DNA of 64,000 nucleotides from Muricoccus nepalensis (lineage in GTDB: Bacteria > Pseudomonadota > Alphaproteobacteria > Acetobacterales > Acetobacteraceae): the NCBI RefSeq assembly GCF_006438825.1, contig NZ_RCZP01000002.1, positions 404,568 through 468,567 of the forward strand, written 5' to 3'. The notes under the pieces were generated by a model. It saw only the letters and a list, made by a program, of their open reading frames with translations. It made no database searches and had not been told where the DNA came from. Both the position numbers and the translations under genes were made by a program. This document shows positions 52,677 to 61,075 of this stretch, in pieces; within the stretch, counting starts at the first letter, position 1, and the number at the start of each line of letters is the position of its first letter.

Positions 52677-53651
52677 TCAGGCCGCCGCGGGCTTCGGCTT
52701 GCCCATGAAGCGGCGGGCGAGGCGGATGAAGAAGGGAACCGTCGTCGGCCGCAGCAGGCGCGGGTCGTAGCCGGCCATGCGCCGCTTGTCCTCGGCGAGG
52801 CAGATGTCGATCATCTCCGCCGCGCTCAGCGTCACGCCGATGGAGCCGGAGGTCGCCGTGAAGTTCGTGTCCTTCGACGCGCTGCCCATGTCGCGCGCCA
52901 GCACCAGCCGGTCCCAGATCAGCACGGCCCAGACGGCGGCGGTCTTGGCCAGGAAGTAGGGCTTGCGCCACCAGGGCTGCTGCGCCCGCGCCCAGGCCGC
53001 CCAGTTCGCGAAGAAGAGGATGTGGCGCGCCTCCTCCTGGATCACCGGCTCGAAGGTGTCCACGAGGTCGGGCGGGAAGTAGCCGGAGCGGCGCGCGGCC
53101 TCGAAGAGGCCGAAGGCGAAGAAGCTGTCGATGCACTCGCTGTAGCCGGTGCGCATCCAGCCCCACTCGACGTCGCGGAAGCCCGTGTATTCCGGCTCCG
53201 GCTCCAGCACCACGCCATAGGCCTCGACGAGGTTGGAGAGCACCTTCTTGTGCCGGGCCTCCTCGTTGCCGTCCATCACCATCGCCTCGTTCAGCAGCGG
53301 GTCGGTGATGGTGGCGGCGTAGTCGAGCACGCGGAGCGAGGCGCGGCCCTCGGTCTGCACGGCGATGTCCCAGATCGGCAGCCCCGTCAGCCGGGCATGC
53401 GCCTCGGCGTCCAGCTTCGGCCAGTCCAGCACGCGCGGCTTGTAGGGGTTGTGCGTCTCGATCAGCATCCGCGCGAACATGACCATGTGGTCGCGGCTGC
53501 CGACCCGAATGGGGCCGGGCTTCTCGAAGGTCCAGTGCCGTGCCTCGTGGTCCGCCGTCGCCACGCTCTCGTTGTCCAGCGGGATGCGGTCGAAGGGGAG
53601 GGGCTCGGCGCGGCCCGGCGATGCGCTGCCGGTCGACAGGATGGAGGACAT
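52677..53651 (-). CDS. Ferritin-like diiron protein
   Basis: 324 residues from ATG 53649-53651. Two EEARH motifs (residues 130-134 and 206-210), plus Glu101 and Glu172 on the intervening helices, give a four-helix diiron site like that of ferritin-like oxygenases and desaturases. No membrane segment longer than about 18 residues is sure, though WWRKPYFLAKTAAVWAVLI may touch the membrane. It is the first gene of a two-gene operon with the CDP-alcohol transferase. A hydroxylase or oxidase acting on the phosphonate or lipid product is a hypothesis; it could also be hopanoid-related. Confidence 0.7.
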   Translation of the reverse strand: MSSILSTGSASPGRAEPLPFDRIPLDNESVATADHEARHWTFEKPGPIRVGSRDHMVMFARMLIETHNPYKPRVLDWPKLDAEAHARLTGLPIWDIAVQTEGRASLRVLDYAATITDPLLNEAMVMDGNEEARHKKVLSNLVEAYGVVLEPEPEYTGFRDVEWGWMRTGYSECIDSFFAFGLFEAARRSGYFPPDLVDTFEPVIQEEARHILFFANWAAWARAQQPWWRKPYFLAKTAAVWAVLIWDRLVLARDMGSASKDTNFTATSGSIGVTLSAAEMIDICLAEDKRRMAGYDPRLLRPTTVPFFIRLARRFMGKPKPAAA

Positions 53652-53874
53652 GCGGCAATCCCGATCTGGTGGGCGGCGGGCCCGGCGCGGCCCGGGGGTC
53701 GGCCCGGGTCGATGTCCCGGGATTAATGGCACTGTGCCCGGAAAGCGCAACCCGACGGTAATGAAGCCGCTCCCCATTTCGTGGGTCGCAAACCCGGTAG
53801 GAAAGTTCCCGCGCCCCGGTCTAGCCTTTGCGCCGCCCTGATTCCCGGGGCGCATCGACGGAGGGTGGCCCTGC

Positions 53875-54831
53875 ATGCGGGTTCTTCTGGCCCAGCCTCG
53901 CGGCTTCTGCGCGGGCGTCATCCGGGCGATCGAGATCGTCGAGCGCTCGATCCGGAAGTTCGGCGCCCCCGTCTACGTCCGCCACGAGATCGTCCACAAC
54001 CGCCACGTGGTCGAGAGCCTGAAGGCCCAGGGCGCCGTCTTCGTCGAGGAGCTGTCCGAGATCCCCGACGGCGCGGTCACCATCTTCAGCGCCCACGGCG
54101 TCTCCCGCGCGGTGGAGGCCGAGGCCGCCGCGCGCGGCCTGCCGGTGCTGGACGCCACCTGCCCCCTGGTCGCCAAGGTGCATCAGCACGGCCGGCGCTA
54201 CGCGGCGCGTGGCCGGACGCTCATCCTCATCGGCCATGCCGGCCACGCGGAGGTGGAGGGCACGGTCGGCCAGGTGGGCGCGCCCGTCCACCTCGTCGCG
54301 AGCGCCGAGGACGTCGCGCGGCTGGACCTGCCCGCCGACGCGCCGCTCGCCTACCTCACGCAGACGACGCTCTCGGTGGACGACACGCGCGGGATCATCG
54401 CGGCGCTCCGGTCCCGCTTCCCCGACATCGAGGGGCCGGACGTCTCCGACATCTGCTACGCCACCCAGCACCGCCAGGCCGCCGTGCGGGAGCTCTGCGC
54501 CGAGGTGGACCTGCTGCTGGTGGTCGGTAGCCGGAACAGCTCCAACTCCACGCGGCTCCGCGAGATCGGCGAGGAGATGGGCCGGCCGAGCCACCTGATC
54601 GGCAACGGGGGGGAGCTAGACCCCGCCTGGCTCGCGGGCGTGCGGACGGTCGGCCTCACCGCCGGGGCCTCCGCGCCGGAGGAGCTGGTCCTTGACGTCA
54701 TCGCTGCCCTGCGCCGGCACGGGGCCGCGGAGATTGCCCAAATGGCGGGAATCACGGAGGATGTGGAGTTCAGGTTGCCCGTCGAGCTGAGGGAACCGTC
54801 CCTCGCTCCGGCCGTTCAGGCCGCGCAGTAG
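53875..54831 (+). CDS. ispH: 4-hydroxy-3-methylbut-2-enyl diphosphate reductase
   Basis: 318 residues, last step of the MEP pathway (HMBPP to IPP and DMAPP). The three Fe-S ligands are Cys12 ([15 protein letters not shown]), Cys96 ([11 protein letters not shown]) and Cys194 ([11 protein letters not shown]). His41 (VRHEIVHN) and HAGHAEVEG for substrate are present, with [11 protein letters not shown] near the end. Divergent from the diiron gene across a 223-nt gap with several GCCCGGG-type short repeats. Sits beside hpnH as isoprenoid supply for hopanoids. Confidence 0.95.
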   Translation: MRVLLAQPRGFCAGVIRAIEIVERSIRKFGAPVYVRHEIVHNRHVVESLKAQGAVFVEELSEIPDGAVTIFSAHGVSRAVEAEAAARGLPVLDATCPLVAKVHQHGRRYAARGRTLILIGHAGHAEVEGTVGQVGAPVHLVASAEDVARLDLPADAPLAYLTQTTLSVDDTRGIIAALRSRFPDIEGPDVSDICYATQHRQAAVRELCAEVDLLLVVGSRNSSNSTRLREIGEEMGRPSHLIGNGGELDPAWLAGVRTVGLTAGASAPEELVLDVIAALRRHGAAEIAQMAGITEDVEFRLPVELREPSLAPAVQAAQ

Positions 54832-54879
54832 CCGTCATCTAACCGGCGACCCCATTCTTCCAGCAAGAGGAGCGCAGTC

Positions 54880-56040
54880 TTGGGAATTCCCCTCGCCCAG
54901 GCCGCCCGGATCGGCACCTACCTCGTCAAGCAGCACCTCAGCGGCCGCAAGCGCTACCCGCTGGTACTGATGCTGGAGCCGCTGTTCCGCTGCAACCTCG
55001 CCTGCGCCGGCTGCGGCAAGATCGACTACCCCAACGAGATCCTCAACCAGCGCCTCTCGGTCGAGCAGTGCATGGAGGCGATCGACGAGTGCGGCGCCCC
55101 CGTGGTCTCCATCGCGGGCGGCGAGCCGCTGCTACACCGGGAGATGCCGGAGATCGTCCGCGGCTTCCTGGCCCGCAAGAAGTACGTCATCCTCTGCACC
55201 AACGCGCTGCTGCTGACGAAGAAGATCGACGACTACAAGCCGCACCCGGGCTTCACCTGGTCCATCCACCTCGACGGCAACCAGGCGATGCACGACAAGT
55301 CCGTCTGCCAGGGCGGCGTCTACGACAAGGCGGTGGAGGCCATCAAGCTCGCGAAGTCCCGCGGCTTCCACGTCAGCATCAACTGCACCCTGTTCAACGA
55401 CGCCGACCCTGCCCAGGTCGCCCTCTTCCTCGACGACATGAAGGCGCTCGGCCTCGACGGCATGACCATCTCGCCGGGCTACGCCTACGAGCGCGCGCCC
55501 GACCAGCAGCACTTCCTCAACCGCACGAAGACGAAGGAGCTGTTCCGCGGCATCCTCTCGCGCGGCAACGGCGGCAAGAAGTGGGCCTTCAGCCAGTCCG
55601 TCCTTTTCCTCAACTTCCTCGCGGGCAACGAGGCCTATAGCTGCACGCCTTGGGGCAACCCGACGCGCACGGTCTTCGGCTGGCAGAAGCCCTGCTACCT
55701 CCTCGGCGAGGGCTACGCGAAGACCTTCAAGGAGCTGATGGACGACACCGAGTGGGACAAGTACGGCGTCGGCAACTACGAGAAGTGCGCCGACTGCATG
55801 GTCCACTCGGGCTTCGAGGCCTCGGCCGTGAAGGACATGGTCCGCAACCCGCTGAAGGCGCTCGCCGTCTCCATGCGCGGCGTCCGCACGGATGGGCCCA
55901 TGGCCGAGGACATCTCGCTCGCCAACCAGCGCCCCGCCGAGTACGTCTTCTCAGGCCATGTCGAGCGGAAGCTGGCCGAGATCCGCTCCCGTCCCCGGCC
56001 CGGCAAGTCCCGGCCCGAGCCGTCGGTGGCCGCGGAGTAG
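54880..56040 (+). CDS. hpnH: Adenosyl-hopene transferase (radical SAM)
   Basis: 386 residues from TTG 54880 with AAGAGGAG upstream. Radical-SAM cluster: Cys38, Cys42, Cys45 (FRCNLACAGCGKIDYP), the CxxxCxxC spacing. Then SIAGGEPLLHREMPEIV, a typical GGEP loop, and a C-terminal cysteine region (YEKCADCMVHSGFEA). HpnH adds adenosine to hopene, giving adenosylhopane, the precursor of extended (C35) hopanoids. The 3' end overlaps hpnG on the other strand by 90 nt. Confidence 0.95.
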   Translation: MGIPLAQAARIGTYLVKQHLSGRKRYPLVLMLEPLFRCNLACAGCGKIDYPNEILNQRLSVEQCMEAIDECGAPVVSIAGGEPLLHREMPEIVRGFLARKKYVILCTNALLLTKKIDDYKPHPGFTWSIHLDGNQAMHDKSVCQGGVYDKAVEAIKLAKSRGFHVSINCTLFNDADPAQVALFLDDMKALGLDGMTISPGYAYERAPDQQHFLNRTKTKELFRGILSRGNGGKKWAFSQSVLFLNFLAGNEAYSCTPWGNPTRTVFGWQKPCYLLGEGYAKTFKELMDDTEWDKYGVGNYEKCADCMVHSGFEASAVKDMVRNPLKALAVSMRGVRTDGPMAEDISLANQRPAEYVFSGHVERKLAEIRSRPRPGKSRPEPSVAAE

Positions 56041-56649
56041 CGCGCGGAAGGCCCGCTCCGCCTCCAGCCCCGTCCTGACCAGGGCGGGAAGCTGGCGCGG
56101 GTCGGCCAGCAGCGCCCGCAGCACGGCGGGCAGGTCCATGCCCCCGTCCGGCCGCATGCCCAGCCGGGCGGCCGGCGGAAGGTCACGGTGCGCGGCGTCG
56201 GACACCACGCGGGCGACTGCCAGGGGAATGCCGTGGCGCCGGGCGACGCGCGCGGCGACGTGGGATTCCATGTCGACGGCCAGCGCCCCGCTCTCCCGGT
56301 GCCGCGCCGCCTTCTCCCGGGCCTCGGCGACCATCGCGTCCACGCCCAGCACCGCGCCGGAGACGGCGCCCGGCAGGCCCGCCAGCAGCCGCGCCGCCCA
56401 GGCTGGATCGGCCTCGCTCCTCAACGTTCCCTCCAGCACCGCGGTCGCGACCACCCAGTCGCCCGGCCGCAGCCCCGGCGCCAGGGCGCCCGCGATGCCC
56501 AGGCTGATGAGGCCGCGCGCACCCGCCGCCCGCCGGTCCAGCTCGGCCTCGAGCCGCGCGCCGTCACCCCCGCCCGCGACCACCTCGAGCCCTGGCGCCG
56601 CGAGGATGCGGCGCTCGCGCTGCAGCCCGGTCACGACGAGAAGGGTCAA
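55951..56649 (-). CDS. hpnG: Hopanoid-associated phosphorylase HpnG
   Basis: 232 residues from a TTG at 56647-56649. Nucleoside phosphorylase/nucleosidase fold: LLVVTGLQRERRIL, ARGLISLGIAGALAP, the VDMESHVAARVARRHG motif typical of the family, and VSDAAHRDLP. HpnG removes adenine from adenosylhopane to give the ribosyl form. Its last 30 codons overlap the 3' end of hpnH in antisense, an unusual 90-nt convergence. Last gene of the hpnA-B-E-shc-G operon, 36 nt after shc. Confidence 0.9.
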   Translation of the reverse strand: MTLLVVTGLQRERRILAAPGLEVVAGGGDGARLEAELDRRAAGARGLISLGIAGALAPGLRPGDWVVATAVLEGTLRSEADPAWAARLLAGLPGAVSGAVLGVDAMVAEAREKAARHRESGALAVDMESHVAARVARRHGIPLAVARVVSDAAHRDLPPAARLGMRPDGGMDLPAVLRALLADPRQLPALVRTGLEAERAFRALLRGHRRLGPGLAGPGTGADLGQLPLDMA

Positions 56650-56685
56650 GGGACCGGGGGAAAGGGGGCGTTCCCGTCGCGCCGC

Positions 56686-58653
56686 TCACATCCCATGGAA
56701 CACCCGCCGCGCGTTGCCGCGCCGCAGGTTGCGGTAGCGCGCCATGGCCCAGAGCGGGAAGAACTTCGGGTAGCCGTGGTAGCGAAGGTAGAAGACGCGC
56801 GGGAAGCCGCCGCCCGTGTAGGCCTCCTGCTGCCACAGCCCCGTCTCGTCCTGCGCGTCGCGCAGCCAGGCGATGCCCCGCGCGACGGCCGGGTGGTCCA
56901 CCTCGCCCGCGGCCATCAGGGCCAGCAGCGCCCAGGCCGTCTGGGACGCCGTGGAGGGGAAGGGCTCGTAGCCGCGGTAGTCGAGGTTGTAGCTCTCGCA
57001 GTCCTCGCCCCAGCCGCCGTCGGGGTTCTGGATGCCGATCAGCCAGTCCGCGCCCCGCCGCATGCTCGGCCGCGTCGCGTCGAAGCCGGCGGCGTTGAGC
57101 GCGATCATCGCGGACCAAGTGCCGTAGATGTAGTTCACGCCCCAGCGGCCGAACCAGCTCCCGTCCTCCTCCTGCTCGCGCTCGAGGTAGTCGATGGCCG
57201 CGCGCATCCGCGGGTTGTCCGGCGTCTCGCCGAGCTGCGCCATCATGCCGATGCAGCGCGCGCTCACGTCGGCGGTCGGCGGGTCCAGCAGCGCGCCGTG
57301 GTCGGCGAAGGGGATGTTGTTGAGGTAGCCGTGGACGTTGTCGGCGTCGAAGGCGCCCCAGCCGCCGTTGCTGCTCTGCAGGCCCTCGGTCCACTCGGCG
57401 CCGCGCGCGATCGCCTCGTCATGCGCCTCGCCGAGCGCGAGCTGCGTCCGCGCGCGGTCCATCGCCATGACGACCACCGCGGTGTCGTCGAGGTCGGGGT
57501 AGTGCGCATTGCGGTACTGGAAGGCCCAGCCGCCCGGGCGGACATGCGGGCGCTGCTCCGCCCAGTCGCCGCGCACTTCCAATTCCTGTAGCGGACGCAA
57601 CCAGTCGAGCGCGCGCGGCACCGCCTCCGCGGCCTCGCCGCCCACCTCCAGCAGCGTGTGCGCCACCAGCGCCGTGTCCCAGACCGGGGAGACGCAGGGC
57701 TGGCAATAGGCCTCGTCCTCCCGGATCACGAGAAGCTTCTCGATGGACCGGCGGGCGATGGCGCGGTCCGGATGGTCCGGCGGGTAGCCGAGCGCGTCGT
57801 ACATCATCACGGCGTTCGCCATGGCCGGGTAGATCGCGCCCAGCCCGTCCTCGCCGTTCAGGCGCTCCGTCACGAACTGCACGCAGCGCGCGATCGCCTT
57901 CTGGCGGAGCGGCCGCGGCCAGACCGGGTTGGTCTCCGTCAGCACGCGGTCGACGGCCTGGAACAGCATCGCCCAGCCGCGCTGCTGGTGCGTGCGCCCC
58001 CTTCGCCGTCGCAGACGCGCCCGCACGAACAGCTCCTGGATCCGCACGCCCCGCGGGTTGCGCGCCCGCACCCGCATCGCCTGCAGCACGAGCAGCGGCA
58101 CGAGCACGGTCCGCGCCCAGTAAGACATGCGGGAGATGTGCACGGGGAACCAGCGCGGCAGGAGGATCATCTCCACCGGAATGGTCGGCACCCGCTTCCA
58201 GGAGAGCTCCCCGTAGAGACAGAGAAGGATGCGCGTGAAGACGTTCGCGCGCCCGGCCCCGCCATGGGCCAGGATGGCGGCGCGGGCGCGGGCCATGTGC
58301 GGCGCGTCCGGGTCGTCGCCGATCATCTTGAGGCAGAAATAGGCCTTCACCGACGCGCTGAGGTCGAAGGCGCCGCCGTGGAACAGCGGCCAGCCGCCGT
58401 GCTCGCCCTGGATGCGGCGGAGATAGGCGCCGATCTTGCGCTCGAGCTCCGGGTCCTCCGGCTCGCCCAGGTGCTGGCGGAGGAGGATGTACTCCGCGGG
58501 GATGGTGGCGTCGGCCTCCAGCTCGAAGACCCAGTGGCCGTCCTCGCGCTGCACGGCGCGCAGCGCGTCGGCCGCACGGGCGATCCCGGCCTCGATCCCC
58601 TCGAGCCACACTTCGTCGTTCCTGGCGAGCAGCTCGCCCGGGGCATCATTCAT
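56686..58653 (-). CDS. shc: Squalene-hopene cyclase
   Basis: 655 residues, complete. Cyclises squalene to hopene/hopanol in the membrane. The catalytic DxDD motif is D387-L-D-D390 (YPDLDDTAVVV); multiple QW-type repeats (e.g. VQREDGHWVFELEAD, LQSSNGGWGAFDADN, GIQNPDGGWGEDCESYN) stabilise the barrel. Also called hpnF in hopanoid loci. Its start overlaps the hpnE stop by 4 nt. A basic loop (RARLRRRRGRTHQQR, ~211-225) is extra relative to what is usual and may associate with the membrane. Confidence 0.95.
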   Translation of the reverse strand: MNDAPGELLARNDEVWLEGIEAGIARAADALRAVQREDGHWVFELEADATIPAEYILLRQHLGEPEDPELERKIGAYLRRIQGEHGGWPLFHGGAFDLSASVKAYFCLKMIGDDPDAPHMARARAAILAHGGAGRANVFTRILLCLYGELSWKRVPTIPVEMILLPRWFPVHISRMSYWARTVLVPLLVLQAMRVRARNPRGVRIQELFVRARLRRRRGRTHQQRGWAMLFQAVDRVLTETNPVWPRPLRQKAIARCVQFVTERLNGEDGLGAIYPAMANAVMMYDALGYPPDHPDRAIARRSIEKLLVIREDEAYCQPCVSPVWDTALVAHTLLEVGGEAAEAVPRALDWLRPLQELEVRGDWAEQRPHVRPGGWAFQYRNAHYPDLDDTAVVVMAMDRARTQLALGEAHDEAIARGAEWTEGLQSSNGGWGAFDADNVHGYLNNIPFADHGALLDPPTADVSARCIGMMAQLGETPDNPRMRAAIDYLEREQEEDGSWFGRWGVNYIYGTWSAMIALNAAGFDATRPSMRRGADWLIGIQNPDGGWGEDCESYNLDYRGYEPFPSTASQTAWALLALMAAGEVDHPAVARGIAWLRDAQDETGLWQQEAYTGGGFPRVFYLRYHGYPKFFPLWAMARYRNLRRGNARRVFHGM

Positions 58654-59933
58654 GCCGCGACAATCTCAGGATTCACGCCCCTTGGGGAGAGGGCGACCGC
58701 CGCCGCGACCTCCCCGGAACGCAGGGCACCCTCGATTGTGGCGGGAAGGCCAGTGTTCGTCCAATCCCCGGCCAGGGTGAGGTTCGCCCAGCCGGTCCAG
58801 GCCTGGGGGCGGCGGGCGTCCTGAGCGGGCGTGGCCGCGAAGGTCGCCCGGCGCTCCTTGACGACGCGGTGGGGCGGGACGGCGGCGCCGAGGCCGTGCA
58901 CCGCCGCCACGTCCGCCCAGAGCCGCGCGGGCAGGTCCTCCGCCTCCATCAGGTGGTCGGCCGCGGAGACCGTGACGGAGAGTCGGTCGGGGAAGGCGAA
59001 GACCCATTCGGCCGTCCCGCCGATCAGGCCCACCATCGGCGAGGCGCCCGGCGGCGGCACGGCCGCGAAATGCGCGTTCACGATGGGCCGGAAGTCGTCG
59101 GGCACGACCAGGCCGGGCAGCAGCTCCCCGGCGGCCCAGGGCGGAACGGCGAGGACCACGGCGTCCTCCGGGCCGAGCGGCACCGGCCCGTCCGCGAAGG
59201 CGAGCATCGTGACCCGCTCCTCCCCGAGCGCGAGGGAGCGCAGCCGGCGCCCGAGGCGGATCTCGGCGCCCGCCGCGCGCAGCCGGGCCAGCGCCGGCTC
59301 CACGAAGGCGGCGTCCAGCGTCGGCGAGGCGATCCGCGGCCGGCTGGCGAGCCCCCCCTTGGCCAGGCTCTCCCGCAGCACCGCCCCCGCGAGGTCGGCC
59401 GAGCCCTCCTCCGGCGCGGTGTTGAGGATCGAGACGAGAAGGGGCCGCAGCAGCCGGTCCCAGAGCGGGCCGCGGCAGCTCATCACCTCGTCGATCCGCC
59501 GCCCCGGGTTCCGGCGCAGCAGCGCGGCGAGCGCGAGGTAGTCGCCGGCGCCGGTGCCGGGCACCCGCCGGCCGGGCACCAGGACCCACCAGGGCAGCGC
59601 GCCGTCGTTCGGCCGCAGCGTCCAGCGCGCGCCGCTCGGCACGTCCATGAAGTCGAAGCTCGCGCGGTCGGGCCCCGCCAGCCGGTCCGTCGCCCCGATG
59701 GCCTCGAGGTAGCGCGCGACCGCCGGGTTGCCCGAGAGGACGAGGTGGTTCCCGTTGTCGATGACCATGCCGAGCTGGGGGTCGTGGTAGGACCGGCACC
59801 GCCCGCCCGCGTGCTTCGCCGCGTCGGTCAGCACGACGTGCACCCCCTCCGCCGCGAGGGAGACGGCGGCCGAGAGCCCCGCCAGCCCCGCGCCGACGAC
59901 GTGCACGCGCTTCGGCCGCCCGAACCCCGTCAC
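58650..59933 (-). CDS. hpnE: Hydroxysqualene dehydroxylase HpnE
   Basis: 427 residues from a GTG at 59931-59933. FAD-binding amine-oxidase fold: HVVGAGLAGLSAAVSLA (dinucleotide loop), GGRCRSYHDPQLGMVIDNGNH, and a C-terminal FAD block TLAGDWTNTGLPATIEGALRSG. HpnE reduces hydroxysqualene to squalene. Its usual partners hpnC and hpnD (presqualene/hydroxysqualene synthases) are not in this window. It overlaps hpnB upstream (GTGA) and shc downstream (ATGA). Confidence 0.9.
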   Translation of the reverse strand: MTGFGRPKRVHVVGAGLAGLSAAVSLAAEGVHVVLTDAAKHAGGRCRSYHDPQLGMVIDNGNHLVLSGNPAVARYLEAIGATDRLAGPDRASFDFMDVPSGARWTLRPNDGALPWWVLVPGRRVPGTGAGDYLALAALLRRNPGRRIDEVMSCRGPLWDRLLRPLLVSILNTAPEEGSADLAGAVLRESLAKGGLASRPRIASPTLDAAFVEPALARLRAAGAEIRLGRRLRSLALGEERVTMLAFADGPVPLGPEDAVVLAVPPWAAGELLPGLVVPDDFRPIVNAHFAAVPPPGASPMVGLIGGTAEWVFAFPDRLSVTVSAADHLMEAEDLPARLWADVAAVHGLGAAVPPHRVVKERRATFAATPAQDARRPQAWTGWANLTLAGDWTNTGLPATIEGALRSGEVAAAVALSPRGVNPEIVAA

Positions 59934-61075
59934 GGGCGCGACCCCGGCGCCATGGCCTGCGCGCGCCCCTTCCACATGCCGCCCCGCCCGCGCCAGACCT
60001 GCAGCGCGGATTGAACGGTGAACACCGTGTAGGTCGCCCCGATCGCCGGCAGCGCCAGGCCCCAGAGCGGCGAGACCCGGTAGAAGCGCAGCATGGGCTG
60101 GAAGGCGAGGGCCATGAGCAGCCAGGCCAGCAGCCCCGCCAGTTGCGCCCCGCCGCCGCCGAACAGCGCGAGGCCGGGCGGCACGAGGTAGGTGAGCGCC
60201 ATCCCCGCGACCGTGCCGGCCAGCAGCAGCGGTGAGTAGCCGAGCTGGGCGTAGGCGGAGCGCGACACCATCCGTCCGATCTCGCCGACCCCGCCATAGG
60301 GCCGCAGGCTCCGCGCGCGCTCGGTCAGCAGCAGCCGGATCGGCCCCTCGGCCTTCAGGCGCCGGGCGAGCGCGCAGTCGTCGATGATCTCGTGCCGGAT
60401 GGAGGCGATGCCGCCCGCCCGCTCGAGCGCCTCGCGCCGCACGAGCATGCAGCCGCCCGCCCCCGCGGCCAGCGCGCGGTCCCGCCGCGCCACCCAGGCG
60501 AAGGGGTAGAGCATGGCGAAGAAGAAGACGAAGGCGGGGATAAGGAAGCGCTCCGCCGCGTTCCCGCAGGAGAGCCGCGCCATCAGCGAGACGAGTGCGC
60601 AGCGCCCCGCCTCCGCCCGCGCGACGAGGGCGCGGAGGTTGCCGGGCGCGTGGCCGATGTCGGCGTCGGTCAGCAGCACGTAATCGGGCGTCCCGGCCCG
60701 GCGCAGGCCCTGCTCCAGCGCCCAGAGCTTGCCCGTCCACCCCGCCGGCAGCGCCGCGCCGGGGAGCACCTCCAGCCGCTCCGCCCTCGGCAGCGCGCGC
60801 GCGGCCTCCGCCGTGCCGTCGGTGCTGCCGTCGTCCACCAGCACGACGCGGAAGGGCCCGGGATAGTCCTGCGCGAGAAGGCTTCCGACCGAGCGCGCGA
60901 TCACGTCCGCCTCGTCCCGCGCCGGCACCACCGCGACGACCGAGGGCCATCGCGCGGGCTCGGGCGGCTCGTCGCGGTCGTCGCGCTCCCGGCAGAGCCA
61001 GAAGCCACCGCGGCCGAGGACGAGGACGAGCCAGACGAGAAGGGCGACGAGCCCCGCGGGAAGCGCCGCGCCCAT
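59930..61075 (-). CDS. hpnB: Hopanoid-associated glycosyltransferase HpnB
   Basis: 381 residues. GT2-fold: VVAVVPARDEADVIARSV, VLVDDGSTDGTAEAAR, YVLLTDADIGHAPGNL (DxD-type metal motif) and HEIIDDCALARRLK. N-terminal membrane helix LPAGLVALLVWLVLVLG and several C-terminal helices (PLLLAGTVAGMALTYLV, AGLLAWLLMALAFQ). HpnB family members sit in hopanoid operons and are thought to add a sugar or process a lipid. Its start overlaps the hpnA stop (TGATG). Confidence 0.85.
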   Translation of the reverse strand: MGAALPAGLVALLVWLVLVLGRGGFWLCRERDDRDEPPEPARWPSVVAVVPARDEADVIARSVGSLLAQDYPGPFRVVLVDDGSTDGTAEAARALPRAERLEVLPGAALPAGWTGKLWALEQGLRRAGTPDYVLLTDADIGHAPGNLRALVARAEAGRCALVSLMARLSCGNAAERFLIPAFVFFFAMLYPFAWVARRDRALAAGAGGCMLVRREALERAGGIASIRHEIIDDCALARRLKAEGPIRLLLTERARSLRPYGGVGEIGRMVSRSAYAQLGYSPLLLAGTVAGMALTYLVPPGLALFGGGGAQLAGLLAWLLMALAFQPMLRFYRVSPLWGLALPAIGATYTVFTVQSALQVWRGRGGMWKGRAQAMAPGSRP

